Shown here: in pieces, positions 26,898-36,245 of the stretch | How the letters are laid out: every line of letters starts with the position of its first letter | Numbering within the stretch: position 1 is the first letter of the stretch | Assembly (NCBI RefSeq): GCF_964026545.1 | Contig: NZ_OZ032156.1 | Location: forward strand, 1,410,798-1,474,797 | Source of the DNA: Candidatus Tisiphia endosymbiont of Dioctria linearis | GTDB lineage: Bacteria > Pseudomonadota > Alphaproteobacteria > Rickettsiales > Rickettsiaceae | Direction of reading: 5' to 3' | DNA: 64,000 bases | Notes under the pieces: generated by a model | What the model was told of the DNA's origin: nothing | Database searches by the model: none | What the model saw: only the letters and a program-made list of their open reading frames with translations | Translations under genes and position numbers: made by a program

Positions 26898-27566
26898 TTA
26901 AAAATCTAAATCGGCGTAGCATGTGGGTGGAGTAAAACCTGGTATTTTGTCTTGTAGTAGGGAGCGAAAGCTAGGTCTGGATTTGACTATTGCATACCAA
27001 TGACGAATAGATGACCATTTATCCCAGTTAACTTCACCGAAATAATCTAGAACGGAGATATGACAGGCGGCAGCTATATCTGCACAGCTTAAGGAATTTG
27101 ATGCAATAAAGCTACGTAACTCCAATAAATTGGACATATAGTTCAAGTGATGTGACAAATTAGTCTTTGCTGCTCTAAGAAAATCGGTTCTAGGTCCCCC
27201 TAATTGGCAGGATGGTCTTACTACTTTTTCATCGATAATAATTTTTGTTACTTCGCGGTAAAATTTTTCATTAAACCAACTGAGTAATCGACGGATTTCG
27301 CATCTAATATCAAAATCTTCGTCCATAAAATTAAAATTTGGATATTTTTCATGAAAATACTCAGTGATCGGATAAATTCCTGCTATAATTAAATTGGATG
27401 CCTCTTGTAAGACCGGTAAAGTACCCGCCTGATTTAAAGACAAAAATTCCTGATTCCTCTGCCAATAATCCTCTTTAACCATAGTAAATTGAGCATCTAG
27501 TTCTTTTAGCAACACCCGAACCTGACGTGATAATGGACAAATAGGATGATGGTATAATTTTCTCAA
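26898..27566 (-). CDS. Glutathione S-transferase family protein
   Basis: The 222-aa protein has an N-terminal thioredoxin-fold GST domain starting KLYHHPICPLSRQVRVLLKEL, with LNQAGTLPVL carrying the cis-Pro and a TEYFHEKYP segment for glutathione binding. The helical C-terminal domain has SLSCADIAAACHISVLDYFG. Probable role: glutathione-dependent detoxification or redox work in the cytosol. It follows ychF by 15 bases on the same strand, so the two may share a transcript. Confidence 0.9.
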   Translation of the reverse strand: MRKLYHHPICPLSRQVRVLLKELDAQFTMVKEDYWQRNQEFLSLNQAGTLPVLQEASNLIIAGIYPITEYFHEKYPNFNFMDEDFDIRCEIRRLLSWFNEKFYREVTKIIIDEKVVRPSCQLGGPRTDFLRAAKTNLSHHLNYMSNLLELRSFIASNSLSCADIAAACHISVLDYFGEVNWDKWSSIRHWYAIVKSRPSFRSLLQDKIPGFTPPTCYADLDF

Positions 27567-27581
27567 TTAACTACCCTTGAT

Positions 27582-28679
27582 TTAAACATTAAACCTAAAA
27601 TGCACTACATCTCCATCTTGCATTTTATACTCTTTACCTTCTAAACGCATTTTACCCATTTCTTTGGCTTTTACTTCCCCATTAAACTTTATATAATCCT
27701 GATAGCTAATGACTTCAGCCCGAATAAAACCTTTCTCGAAATCAGTATGAATAATACCAGCTGCTTTAGGAGCCAGTGTACCATTACTAAAAGTCCAGGC
27801 ATGTGTTTCTTTAGGCCCAACAGTAAAAAAGCTTTTTAGATCTAATAAATTATACATTTCTCTTATAATTTTACTCAGACCTGTTTCCGCAAGCCCTATA
27901 CTATTTAAGAACTCAATTTTTTCCTCTTTACTTTCCAAAACTGCAATATCCGCTTCAATTTTCGATGAAATGAGGACATGTTTTGCCCCTTCTTCTTCAG
28001 CTTTTTTTGCTACAAGCTCGGTAAATTTATTACCAGTAATCGCCTCATTTTCCAAGACATTGCAAGCATATAAAACTGGCTTAGAAGTCAATAATTGCAA
28101 TTGATCTAACATTTCTTTGCTATAAGCCTTGCTGATGCTGCGTACTGGCTTATCTATCGCTAGAGTTGCTTGAATTTCTTTTAATAACTCTACTTGATCT
28201 TTTAAAGCTTTATCACCTGTTTTTAAACGTTTCTCAGCATTCGTTAAACGTTTTTCTACCGATTCAAGATCGGCTAAAATTAATTCTGTTTCTATTATTT
28301 CAGCATCATATATTGGATCAATTTTATTATGTACATGAGTAATATCTATATCCTCAAAACAACGTAATACGTGCAAAATAGCATCGACCTCTCGTATATG
28401 AGATAAAAACTTATTACCAAGCCCCTCACCTTTACTAGCCCCTTGTACCAAGCCAGCAATATCGACGACTTCTATATAAGTAGGAATAATTTTAGTAGAA
28501 TTAGCAACAACTGCCAACTCATTTAGCCTAATATCCGGTACTGATACTATAGCCGAATTTGGCTCTATAGTGCAGAAAGGATAATTAGCCGCTTCTGCTG
28601 CAATACTGGAAGTTAAAGCATTAAACAAAGTTGATTTTCCTACATTTGGCAAACCAACAATACCACATCTTAATGTCAT
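27582..28679 (-). CDS. ychF: Redox-regulated ATPase YchF
   Basis: The 365-aa Obg-family P-loop protein has G1 GLPNVGKST, G3 DIAGLVQGASKGEGLG, and NVLE in place of NKxD at G4, which is why YchF prefers ATP. A C-terminal TGS domain ends VVHFRFNV. It binds the ribosome and modulates stress responses. Overlaps the GNAT gene upstream by four bases; pth and rplY lie further up, the usual rplY-pth-ychF order. Confidence 0.97.
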   Translation of the reverse strand: MTLRCGIVGLPNVGKSTLFNALTSSIAAEAANYPFCTIEPNSAIVSVPDIRLNELAVVANSTKIIPTYIEVVDIAGLVQGASKGEGLGNKFLSHIREVDAILHVLRCFEDIDITHVHNKIDPIYDAEIIETELILADLESVEKRLTNAEKRLKTGDKALKDQVELLKEIQATLAIDKPVRSISKAYSKEMLDQLQLLTSKPVLYACNVLENEAITGNKFTELVAKKAEEEGAKHVLISSKIEADIAVLESKEEKIEFLNSIGLAETGLSKIIREMYNLLDLKSFFTVGPKETHAWTFSNGTLAPKAAGIIHTDFEKGFIRAEVISYQDYIKFNGEVKAKEMGKMRLEGKEYKMQDGDVVHFRFNV

Positions 28680-29110
28680 AAATCTTTCCTTAAATAATAT
28701 ACTTCCGAATCTTTATCATAGCCACTTCTTACAAACTCTAATTTAAAGCCTAATTTTTCATAAAATGGTTTGGTCTGCCAATCGGTAGTGCATACAGTCA
28801 TAAATTTACAATTACGCTCTCGTGCTACATCTTCCACCTTTGCCATCAGTAAAGTGCCATAATTCTGACCACGAAAATTTTCGGAAACCCATAACATGTC
28901 AACATATAAACAACCATAGAAGATCTTGCCATCTACACCAGCAACAAAATTTTTATCATTATCAAAACAGGTGAAGGAAAATGATTTTATAACATCAAGC
29001 CCCTTCTTGACTTTAGCCTGCTCATTTAAACCATCTTCCATTATCTTCATATATTGTGCATCTATGCTATTATCTGCATAGATTATCTGTAAATTTAATG
29101 GTTTCTCCAT
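28676..29110 (-). CDS. GNAT family N-acetyltransferase
   Basis: The 144-aa protein shows the GNAT acetyl-CoA site VSENFRGQNYGTLLMAKVE (Q/RxxGxG/A type) near residue 75 and the C-terminal PFYEKLGFKLEF motif. It transfers an acetyl group to an amine; the substrate is unknown. It sits between pth and ychF with overlaps or 3-base gaps, an extra member of that conserved block. Confidence 0.9.
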   Translation of the reverse strand: MEKPLNLQIIYADNSIDAQYMKIMEDGLNEQAKVKKGLDVIKSFSFTCFDNDKNFVAGVDGKIFYGCLYVDMLWVSENFRGQNYGTLLMAKVEDVARERNCKFMTVCTTDWQTKPFYEKLGFKLEFVRSGYDKDSEVYYLRKDL

Positions 29111-29113
29111 AAT

Positions 29114-29758
29114 TTAAATTATACTCCTGCTAAATTCTTCTACTTTACCTGAAAGTAATAAATGGAAATTATTGGTTATTACTTCAATGGAACTGATAAT
29201 AATTTTATATTCTTCTTTAGAAAAAGAAGCTAAGACGTAATCCGATACATCATCATATGCCGCTGGTCTTCCTACCCCAATTCTGATACGGTGATAATCA
29301 TTCCCTACACACTGATCCAATGATTTTAAACCATTATGCCCTCCGCTACCACCAGCTAATTTATATTTTATTCGACCAATTTCTAAATCTATATCATCAT
29401 GTAAAACGAAAATATTTGGTGGGTTGATATTATAGTAAGAACATATGGCTTGTACTGCTTTACCGGACAGATTCATATAAGTTACAGGTTTTGCCAATAG
29501 TAATTTCTGTCCGTCCACTATCCCTTGTGCCAGTTCTGCATGAAGTTTGGATTTTGTATTCCAAGAAATTTTATAGTATTCTGATAAATAATCGACAGCT
29601 ATGAAGCCAACGTTATGACGAGTATTTTGATACTCCTTGCCTATATTCCCCAAACCTACAACGAGTACACTCTTCTGATTTGAGTATATATTTGAAGGCT
29701 TTGAAGAATTGGCTTCGCCAATAATTGAGGGATATTCACGCGTTTTTGATAATGTCAT
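29114..29758 (-). CDS. pth: Peptidyl-tRNA hydrolase with repeat-derived N-terminus
   Basis: Residues 30-214 are a normal Pth: VGLGNIGKEYQNTRHNVGF (catalytic His), KPVTYMNLSGKAVQ (Asn) and VLHDDIDLEIGRIK (Asp). It frees tRNA from drop-off peptidyl-tRNA and is essential. The first 29 residues (MTLSKTREYPSIIGEANSSK and on) are foreign. The DNA behind them carries words of the family F repeat (TCAAATCAGAAGAGTGTACT, also at 45753). No ATG stands where MSVLVVG is expected (it reads KSVLVVG), so the extension is probably translated. Confidence 0.93.
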   Translation of the reverse strand: MTLSKTREYPSIIGEANSSKPSNIYSNQKSVLVVGLGNIGKEYQNTRHNVGFIAVDYLSEYYKISWNTKSKLHAELAQGIVDGQKLLLAKPVTYMNLSGKAVQAICSYYNINPPNIFVLHDDIDLEIGRIKYKLAGGSGGHNGLKSLDQCVGNDYHRIRIGVGRPAAYDDVSDYVLASFSKEEYKIIISSIEVITNNFHLLLSGKVEEFSRSII

Positions 29759-29890
29759 TATTACGACCTTTTGTCATTTCACACCACTTCATCATTTCCA
29801 CCCACTATTGTCATATATGGACGAGTGAATTTGTTATTCCCGCGTAGGCGGGAATCTAGACCCCGCACCGAAGCAGGTATGACACAAAAA

Positions 29891-30068
29891 TGGATTGCTT
29901 CGTCGTCATAAAACGACTCCTCGCAACGACGTTTGAGATGCATACACGTCATTGCGAGCGAACGTATGTGAGCGTGGCAATCCATAAATTGTCATATGGA
30001 TTGCTTCGTCGACCTACGGTCTTCCTCGCAATGACGGCTAAAGCTTACACACTCCTCGCAATGACGGT
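29891..30068. repeat. Cluster of family A palindromes
   Basis: Three or more REP-like arms in a row (TGGATTGCTTCGTCG, CGTCATTGCGAGCG, GACCTACGGTCTTCCTCG, ACTCCTCGCAATGACGG) fill the gap between pth and rplY. A generic Rickettsia-style repeat word (CCCGCGTAGGCGGGAATC) lies at 29839-29856. No gene seen. Confidence 0.8.
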
Positions 30069-30075
30069 TATATAA

Positions 30076-30687
30076 TTATTTTGCTTTCACTTCGTCAGTT
30101 GCAGTTTCTTCACTTTCTGCCTTACTACCCTTACGCCCAATGATAGTAGCAATAATAAAATCACTTTTACTAGCTAGCTGAGTTCCTTCAGGTAATTTAA
30201 TGCCTTTAGCTTTTAAAGACTGACCTATTAGCATATTGCTAACATCAATATTAACATTTTTAGGTATATTATTGACATCACATAAAAGAGTCATAGTTCT
30301 TTTGATGATATTAAAGAATCCACCCCTTTTAACTCCTAAAGCTCTTTCTTTACCTTCGTAAACTACTGGAACTTCCATTGTTTGGGTTTTTTCTTCTAAA
30401 TGGACAAAATCAACATGCCTAACTATGTCAGTAATAGGGTGCAATTCTACAGCTTTTGGTAATACTTTATGAGTTTTGTTCCCCACTTTAATTTGAACAA
30501 TGGATGATATAAAACCAGGCTTTCTATAGTGTTTAGTTATTTCTTTTTCTTCAATAGAAACGGCAAGTGGCTGTTTATTTGCTCCATAAACCACAGCAGG
30601 AACCATACCTCTTCTGCGTAGGTCTCTTGCAGCTCCTGTCCCAAATTTCTCCCGCATTTCCGCTGCAAGTTCTAATAGTTCACTCAT
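30076..30687 (-). CDS. rplY: 50S ribosomal protein L25/Ctc
   Basis: The 203-aa protein is the long Ctc type: an N-terminal 5S-rRNA-binding domain ([30 protein letters not shown]) and the C-terminal TL5-like domain ([37 protein letters not shown]). It sits upstream of pth as in most alphaproteobacteria, though 317 bases of repeats now separate them. Confidence 0.96.
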   Translation of the reverse strand: MSELLELAAEMREKFGTGAARDLRRRGMVPAVVYGANKQPLAVSIEEKEITKHYRKPGFISSIVQIKVGNKTHKVLPKAVELHPITDIVRHVDFVHLEEKTQTMEVPVVYEGKERALGVKRGGFFNIIKRTMTLLCDVNNIPKNVNIDVSNMLIGQSLKAKGIKLPEGTQLASKSDFIIATIIGRKGSKAESEETATDEVKAK

Positions 30688-30759
30688 CTTTTTCTCCCAA
30701 GAGCTTTTAATAATATTGGGTAATGATAGTACTAAATGCTAAAAAATTCAAGTATTAAT

Positions 30760-30789
30760 TTGACAAGACGTTTGACTATTGTTTACTAT
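30760..30789 (+). promoter_or_regulatory. Sigma-70-type promoter for the WH2 protein gene
   Basis: TTGACA at 30760 and TACTAT at 30784 are 18 bases apart. A purine-rich AAGAGG site follows before the ATG at 30825. Prediction from pattern only. Confidence 0.45.
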
Positions 30790-30824
30790 AGACGTTCATA
30801 GTAAAGTTATTAAGAGGTTATCAT

Positions 30825-33131
30825 ATGTCGAAAGTTCAAGATCAAAAAAACATAGACGCTGTATTATCAAGTGAAGCAAATTCATTAACAAAGATGCAGA
30901 ATGCTATAGGTGAACTCCTAGATGCTAATCAACAATTAAAAGGTAGCATAGAACTAAAACAGAAAGTAGATGCGTTAAAGAAGGAAGCACCATCTTTACC
31001 TTGGTTTAAAAGATTCGTACAAATTATTCCTCAAGTGAAATATCTTTTTATAAAAAATGATGAGCAGATTGCCGCAGAAAGGAGAGAAATCAACAGAGAG
31101 ATACTCACATATGTTGATAATACATTAACAAAAGTAGGAAAAAAATCTTCATCTTTACAAGTAATCATCGATAAAGAATTACAGATAGGATTAGATAAAA
31201 TTCTTAATAATGAATCATTATTGCCAGAACAATTGGAAAGAGCAGGAAAATTACAAGAGCATTTGAGCAGTTTAGGTGTATCCCAAAAAGATTTTAGAGA
31301 AATTGTACCAAAGTTTTATAATGCTAAAGAGGCTGTAGCATTAATGCACGAAAGAACACAGCTAACACAAATACAACAAGATATAACCGAACTGGTAAAT
31401 GCTAATAGTAAGGTTCAAGGACTGCTTGCTATAAAAAAAGAATTAGCAGAATTGCAACAAGAATTACCATCAACTTGGCTAGACAACCTTAAGAAATCTG
31501 TTGCAAAAATTAAATATGCTTTCGTAAAAAGTCAAGAACAAATTTTAAAAGACACCGTAAACAAAAATAATCTAACGTTACAGTATGTTGATAATGCTTT
31601 AAAAACCACTGGTAAGATCATAGAAAGTTCAAAGTTAGATAGACAAAATAAGCTGCAGAAAGAATTAGAAAATCTGAAAAAAAGGAAGTTATTACCTGAA
31701 CAGTCAGAACGCGTAAAACTTTTAAGTAGTGAAATTGATTTGACTTTTTCCAAAATAATTTCTACTTCAGAACCATTACTAACTACGATTGGTCAAGAGC
31801 AGACTCAGTCACAAGCCTTGCACTCATCAATGCCTAATCTACAGACGGTGCCACTACGTCCAGCCCCGCCACCACCTCATTTAGCTAACGCCTCATTACC
31901 AAACCAAGCTGTTCAGCAACAAAATACAATACCACCAGCACCGCCTCTACCTGGGGGTACAGGTCTTCAGCAAGCAGCCGGCTCTATACCACGACCAATA
32001 CGTCCAGCTCCACCGCCGCCTCCTCCACTAACGCCTACTACTTCGTTGCCGGATATAAATGCTCCACAACCAGAAGAACATGCTAGACGAGCATCTATGC
32101 CATCGTCAACAAAACGGCATGCTCCACCTCCACCTGTACGTACTACGTCGTTGCAGAATCTAGCTGACCCACAACCAAATATTGCAGCGGAAATACCTCC
32201 AGCACCGCCACCACCACATGTGGTACCAGGCTTACAACAAGGGGCTCATCAAGAACCCCAAATAATACCACCGCCGCCACCATTGCCACCTACAGCAACC
32301 CAACCAGTTCCGCCGCCTCTACCAGGAGGGTTTGATCAACCGCTACCACCACCTCCACCACCACCACCGCCGCCACCTGGTCAAACTAACAACCCGGCAG
32401 CAGCAAACCCAATAGAAGGGCAGGAGAATGCTCATGGGCAGCTATTAAATGAAATTAATAAGGAAATACAACTTAAATCAGTAGCAGTATCTGAGAAGAA
32501 ACCGGTAGGGGACGATCTATTAGCTGCAATTAGAGCTGGATTAAAACTTAAAAAAGTAGGTACAGATAAACAACACAAAGATGCTGTAGATAAAACTAAA
32601 GCAGGAGAGGAACCTTCTATTGCTACATCTCTGAGAGACGCAATTCTTACTAGAGCAAAGGCATTCCAACCTGATTACGATGATGAACACCCACATGCTG
32701 AGCTTGTGGAGTTTATTGAAAATAAAAAAGTTAATGAATCTACTCTTATTAATACACTTCATGATGAACTTCCTGAGACTAAAGATATTATTAAGACCAA
32801 AGAAAAGCTAGTTGAATTTATTGAGAAAGATTTCAGTGGGCAAGATTTTGAGGAATGGGAAGAAGATGATCAGGAAAAGAAACAAACAAGAATCGTTAAC
32901 AAGCTAAATGAACTTAAAGAGAAGTATGAGAACAATGCTCTTGACTTATCAGCTAAGCCTGTTGTTGAAGTGGTAGCAACAAAGGAAGAGCTCCCTAAAA
33001 AGCTTCAGGCAGAAGCAAAAGCTATTGTAGCCGCTATCCCTAAATCCAAGAATGTTACAGGAGCCAATAAGCCCCTTCCTCCACCACCTCTTCCCCATAA
33101 AATTCGACCTGTAGGTGGTCAGGGTGTATAA
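30825..33131 (+). CDS. RickA-like WH2/proline-rich actin regulator candidate
   Basis: The 768-aa protein has two related N-terminal repeats of about 160 residues (IGELLDANQQLKGSIELKQK; ITELVNANSKVQGLLAIKKE), each with a WF/WL..K.KY.F.K..EQI segment. A long polyproline region follows (about 345-525, runs of up to ten Pro). Then come two WH2-like motifs (LLNEINKEIQLKSV near 538; LLAAIRAGLKLKKV near 563), and an acidic Trp motif (FEEWEEDDQE near 675). Polyproline, tandem WH2 and acidic parts are the plan of RickA and other Arp2/3-activating factors. The N-terminal repeats are not those of known RickA as far as I can judge. It probably acts on host actin; no signal peptide is seen. Confidence 0.7.
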   Translation: MSKVQDQKNIDAVLSSEANSLTKMQNAIGELLDANQQLKGSIELKQKVDALKKEAPSLPWFKRFVQIIPQVKYLFIKNDEQIAAERREINREILTYVDNTLTKVGKKSSSLQVIIDKELQIGLDKILNNESLLPEQLERAGKLQEHLSSLGVSQKDFREIVPKFYNAKEAVALMHERTQLTQIQQDITELVNANSKVQGLLAIKKELAELQQELPSTWLDNLKKSVAKIKYAFVKSQEQILKDTVNKNNLTLQYVDNALKTTGKIIESSKLDRQNKLQKELENLKKRKLLPEQSERVKLLSSEIDLTFSKIISTSEPLLTTIGQEQTQSQALHSSMPNLQTVPLRPAPPPPHLANASLPNQAVQQQNTIPPAPPLPGGTGLQQAAGSIPRPIRPAPPPPPPLTPTTSLPDINAPQPEEHARRASMPSSTKRHAPPPPVRTTSLQNLADPQPNIAAEIPPAPPPPHVVPGLQQGAHQEPQIIPPPPPLPPTATQPVPPPLPGGFDQPLPPPPPPPPPPPGQTNNPAAANPIEGQENAHGQLLNEINKEIQLKSVAVSEKKPVGDDLLAAIRAGLKLKKVGTDKQHKDAVDKTKAGEEPSIATSLRDAILTRAKAFQPDYDDEHPHAELVEFIENKKVNESTLINTLHDELPETKDIIKTKEKLVEFIEKDFSGQDFEEWEEDDQEKKQTRIVNKLNELKEKYENNALDLSAKPVVEVVATKEELPKKLQAEAKAIVAAIPKSKNVTGANKPLPPPPLPHKIRPVGGQGV

Positions 33132-33177
33132 GGGCAGTGTACACTAATGTTGGGGTTAAGTAGGTGTATCAAAACGA

Positions 33178-33295
33178 CGTCATTGCGAGGAGCCACTTTA
33201 GTGGCGACAAAACAATCCATTCATTTTTGGATTACTGCGTTGCCGCAAAGCAACTCCTTGCAATGACTCTTGGTGAGCAGGTTTTTTATTCATCA
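33178..33295. repeat. Family A palindrome with one family E arm
   Basis: REP-like core (CGTCATTGCGAGGAGCC ... TTGCAATGAC) followed by CTTGGTGAGCAGGTTTTTTA, which matches (complemented) the left arm of the composite elements at 41407 and 45545. Confidence 0.75.
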
Positions 33296-33297
33296 AT

Positions 33298-33600
33298 TCA
33301 TTCAACAACCTGATCTAAATAAATTACTTGAAAATATTGTTTAGCCGCTAACGACTGTATATTAGGTATTTCAGGATATTGTAATAATAATGGCAAGAAT
33401 ACGCTTTCTCCAATAACAATACGGGTATTTACTCCAGCAGGTGTCATTGCGAGACCACGCAAGTAGGTTGTGGCAATCCACATTAATTAGATTGCTTCGT
33501 CGTCATAAAACGATTCCTCGCAATGACCGTTGTAGTTTACAATATCCTCAAACGTTATTGTGAATAGATGGCAGTTTGCTATGGATCAATACCAATATCG
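33298..33600 (-). pseudogene. Gene remnant interrupted by a family A palindrome
   Basis: The minus strand reads an open stretch (TITFEDIVNYN) up to 33529, then a REP-like palindrome (33442-33529) carrying one in-frame TAA, then NTRIVIGESVFLPLLLQYPE to a stop at 33298. Both flanks are in the same frame, so a repeat entered a gene that is now broken. No family recognised. Confidence 0.4.
33442..33529. repeat. REP-like repeat (family A) inside a gene remnant
   Basis: GTGTCATTGCGAGACCACGC ... TCCTCGCAATGACC. It translates in frame on the minus strand except for a single stop. Confidence 0.75.
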
Positions 33601-33609
33601 GGTATAATA

Positions 33610-35142
33610 TTAGTTTGTCTCATTAATTTGTGATTTAGATTTCTCTAAGTATTTTAATATTTCTTCATGTAACTTAGTCCATTTAACTTGTTTTTTCATA
33701 AGAGGTAGGAATTCTTTCTTCCATACTGTTATGTATTGCTGATAATATTCTTGTTCGAATTTTTGGAATTCAGAAGAAATGTTTTCTTTAAACATAGCTA
33801 TTAAATTTGAAACCTCAGTAATTTTATGAGCTTCTAAAGATTCCAAAGATAAAATGTCTTGTTGTAAAACATCTATTTTATTTAATAAATTGTTTTTAAA
33901 GGTATTATATGGCAAGATTATATCATACCTTAAATCAGAATTATAATATATTTCCATTTTATATATTAAGCTATTGAACGTATTACGTGATACCTCTTGT
34001 TCATAATTTGTAAGGGAAGTTAATAAATATTTATAGTCTTTTTCATTTAAATCACGTGGTTTAATAAGCATATGAATTTTGGAGTGTAAATTATTGAATT
34101 CACTATAAATACTATCTCGATACTTATCTAAAAGCTTAGGAAATACATCTTGTTGCTCAAGTTTTAAAGGTAAATCCTTCCTAATTTCTATTGGTAGATT
34201 ATGTATCGAAAACTGATATACTACCCACATAAAACTCTCATCAAATTCATTTGAATAATTGATACGATCATCAGGCAAAACTACCTTACCTTCTTTATCA
34301 TTCCAAGGTCGTATCTTATAAAAAAATCTATTCAGTCTTTCTTTTAATTTTAGAATATCTGTGTTTTTATCTCCCATTTTATATAATACTTTATCCATTA
34401 AGTGCTTAGCCTCGTTGGATTCTATTCTATTATTTATATGAAGCCCTATATTATTTCTTTCCAATAACTCCCAATCAAATAATCTATGCGGATCAACTTT
34501 ACGTAGCACATAACTGTCAAATGCTTTACTATACAATATTGTTCCTATTTCAGAATGACTAAATATCATATCTTTTCTTATTTTAAAACGTTTCATAAGA
34601 TATAGGAGCAATTCTTTTACAGATTCCATTTGCTGTTGTGAAAACAATTCACGCCCAGTATTCACTATTTCTATGCCGATAGAATAATTATTTAAAGCAG
34701 TTAATTCTTCAAATTGCTCACCCATTTTAATTTTAGCATAACTAATACCAGCATGGTATGCTCGCTTTTCTAAAGGAACCGTTAACGTAATACTGCCATC
34801 CTTATCTACAATAAAATGAGCAGACAGACCTATTTTGTTTAGCAATTCTTTTGTATCTTTTAATGTTGATATACCAGTATGGTGAACTATAACCATTGAT
34901 ACTTTTCTACCTTCTCTGTCACCATAATTTGCAACTGGCACAGGGTCTAGGAAAAGTAAGTTTTTCTTTTGCAATACAGGAAGTTCTCTTTGTAAATGAG
35001 CAAAATCATTGTGAAATCTTACAATATCAGGATGTGACTTAGATAAAGCACCAACTTTTTTATGGGAACACCCAACATTTAACAATGCAACTATTATAAC
35101 AAGATAGTATCTTGAAAAAATCTTAAAAGCTTTATTGGTCAT
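33610..35142 (-). CDS. Lipoprotein N-acetylmuramoyl-L-alanine amidase (AmpD fold)
   Basis: The 510-aa protein begins with a signal ending in a lipobox (LNVGC), so it is likely a periplasmic lipoprotein. Residues of about 80-220 are an Amidase_2 domain: MVIVHHTG (zinc His), SAHFIVDKDGSI, RAYHAGIS, NYSIGIEIVN, SHSEIG and RKVDPHRLFDW, covering zinc ligands and catalytic Glu. It cuts the amide bond between MurNAc and L-Ala. The last 280 residues are helical and unassigned, much longer than AmpD. It may serve cell-wall turnover or recycling in a rickettsia with thin peptidoglycan. Confidence 0.85.
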   Translation of the reverse strand: MTNKAFKIFSRYYLVIIVALLNVGCSHKKVGALSKSHPDIVRFHNDFAHLQRELPVLQKKNLLFLDPVPVANYGDREGRKVSMVIVHHTGISTLKDTKELLNKIGLSAHFIVDKDGSITLTVPLEKRAYHAGISYAKIKMGEQFEELTALNNYSIGIEIVNTGRELFSQQQMESVKELLLYLMKRFKIRKDMIFSHSEIGTILYSKAFDSYVLRKVDPHRLFDWELLERNNIGLHINNRIESNEAKHLMDKVLYKMGDKNTDILKLKERLNRFFYKIRPWNDKEGKVVLPDDRINYSNEFDESFMWVVYQFSIHNLPIEIRKDLPLKLEQQDVFPKLLDKYRDSIYSEFNNLHSKIHMLIKPRDLNEKDYKYLLTSLTNYEQEVSRNTFNSLIYKMEIYYNSDLRYDIILPYNTFKNNLLNKIDVLQQDILSLESLEAHKITEVSNLIAMFKENISSEFQKFEQEYYQQYITVWKKEFLPLMKKQVKWTKLHEEILKYLEKSKSQINETN

Positions 35143-35347
35143 ACAAATATAAAATCACTAAATAAAATATATTAAAAAATTAAGTACTTATCTTTCATTT
35201 TAGATTATTCAATGGTAAATTCAAGGGATTAATTAGTATCACCGTAATTCAGGGCGATTTAAAAGTTACACTATAACTTTATAAAATAATTATAGAAATG
35301 TAAACAATTTAATGCTATAAGTAAGCGGTGCTATGGTCATATGACTT

Positions 35348-35438
35348 GGAGAGGTGGCCGAGAGGCTGAAGGCGACGGTTTGCTAAACCGTTATACGGGT
35401 TAACCGTATCGAGGGTTCGAATCCCTCTCTCTCCGCCA
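35348..35438 (+). tRNA. tRNA-Ser(GCT), CCA encoded
   Basis: GGAGAGG acceptor, long variable arm (TACGGGTTAACCGTA), anticodon loop TTGCTAA in the CGGTT/AACCG stem, TTCGAAT T-loop, and TCTCTCC-G-CCA at the 3' end. Reads AGC/AGU codons. Confidence 0.96.
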
Positions 35439-35499
35439 ATACTTATTACCCTTCCAGGGTTTTCTAATTTTATAAAACAATCCATATGCTCCTTACAAG

Positions 35500-35640
35500 T
35501 TGAAAAATAAGGGGTATATTTGCTCTCAACTGCATCAGATAATCTGGCACGATGAAGCCAAAACGGATTTTTGTTTTTGGATAAAAAGCGATAAACTAAT
35601 TATAAAACGTATAGAATCGTTAATAGAGAGTATAACAAAT
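35500..35640 (+). pseudogene. Txe/YoeB toxin remnant
   Basis: The stretch IIWHDEAKTDFCFWIKSDKL followed by IIKRIESLIESITNHS matches the N-terminal half of YoeB-type mRNA endonuclease toxins (W..YLYW..TDK....I..LI.D). The RNase half with the WSRR and HRLVY motifs is gone; the frame runs into a REP-like repeat instead. No antitoxin gene is adjacent. A dead fragment. Confidence 0.55.
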
Positions 35641-35690
35641 CATAGTACCCTACAATTTTTATTCTATAAGTATTACAACAGCAATAAAAA

Positions 35691-35829
35691 CATCATTGCA
35701 AGAAGGCGTAAGCCAAGAAGCAATCCATTCCTGGTTCATTTTTTGGATTGCTTCGTCGACCTTACGGTCTCCTCGCAATGACGCTTGGTAACCAGATTTT
35801 TTATTCATCATAAGAAAATAGTAAAAAAA
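35691..35829. repeat. Family A palindrome with one family E arm
   Basis: ATCATTGCAAGAAGGCG ... CTCCTCGCAATGACG followed by TTTTTTATTCATCATAAGAA and AATAG, the complement of the left arm seen at 45545. Downstream to 36017 nothing is recognised except a 20-base copy of the SURF1 start region at 35870. Confidence 0.7.
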
Positions 35830-36017
35830 TATAGGGTGCTATCTGCCTGCGATAATTAATGAAGAAATTATGATGTCCAAGACTTTAAAATGTTATTTTG
35901 TTTTAAAACTAATATTTTTGAATTTATAATTGCTGCCCAAATAACAGCAGTCTTGAAAAAATTAATAAAGTACATTATTATATATCAGATAATGATAACT
36001 AATATAGTGAACATAGT

Positions 36018-36245
36018 ATGAGAACTATTATTGATATACCTGACATGCAAGTAAAAATTTTGAATCAACTATCAAAGAAAAAAAAAGTGTCGAGGGCAGA
36101 AATTATAAGACAAGCTTTGGCTGACTATATAACCAATTATACTAAAAGTAAAAAAGGCTATAAATCAGCATTTGGTATATGGAAAGATCAAAAATTGGAT
36201 GGCTTATTATATCAACAAAAATTACGTGGTGAGTGGGGTGAATGA
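36018..36245 (+). CDS. Ribbon-helix-helix antitoxin (VapB-like)
   Basis: The 75-aa protein starts MRTIIDIPDMQVKILNQLSK, then VSRAEIIRQALADYI, the RHH (CopG/Arc) fold that binds DNA as a dimer. The C-terminal tail (FGIWKDQKLDGLLYQQKLR) is the usual toxin-binding part. Its end overlaps the PIN gene by four bases (ATGA), the standard layout of a toxin-antitoxin pair, which normally represses itself. Confidence 0.85.
   Translation: MRTIIDIPDMQVKILNQLSKKKKVSRAEIIRQALADYITNYTKSKKGYKSAFGIWKDQKLDGLLYQQKLRGEWGE

Noticed and set aside
29779..30075. Short frames on both strands between pth and rplY
   Set aside because: They are translations of REP-like repeats.
35500..35781. A complete 93-residue protein
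   Set aside because: Only the first half resembles a protein (YoeB); the rest is a translated REP-like repeat.
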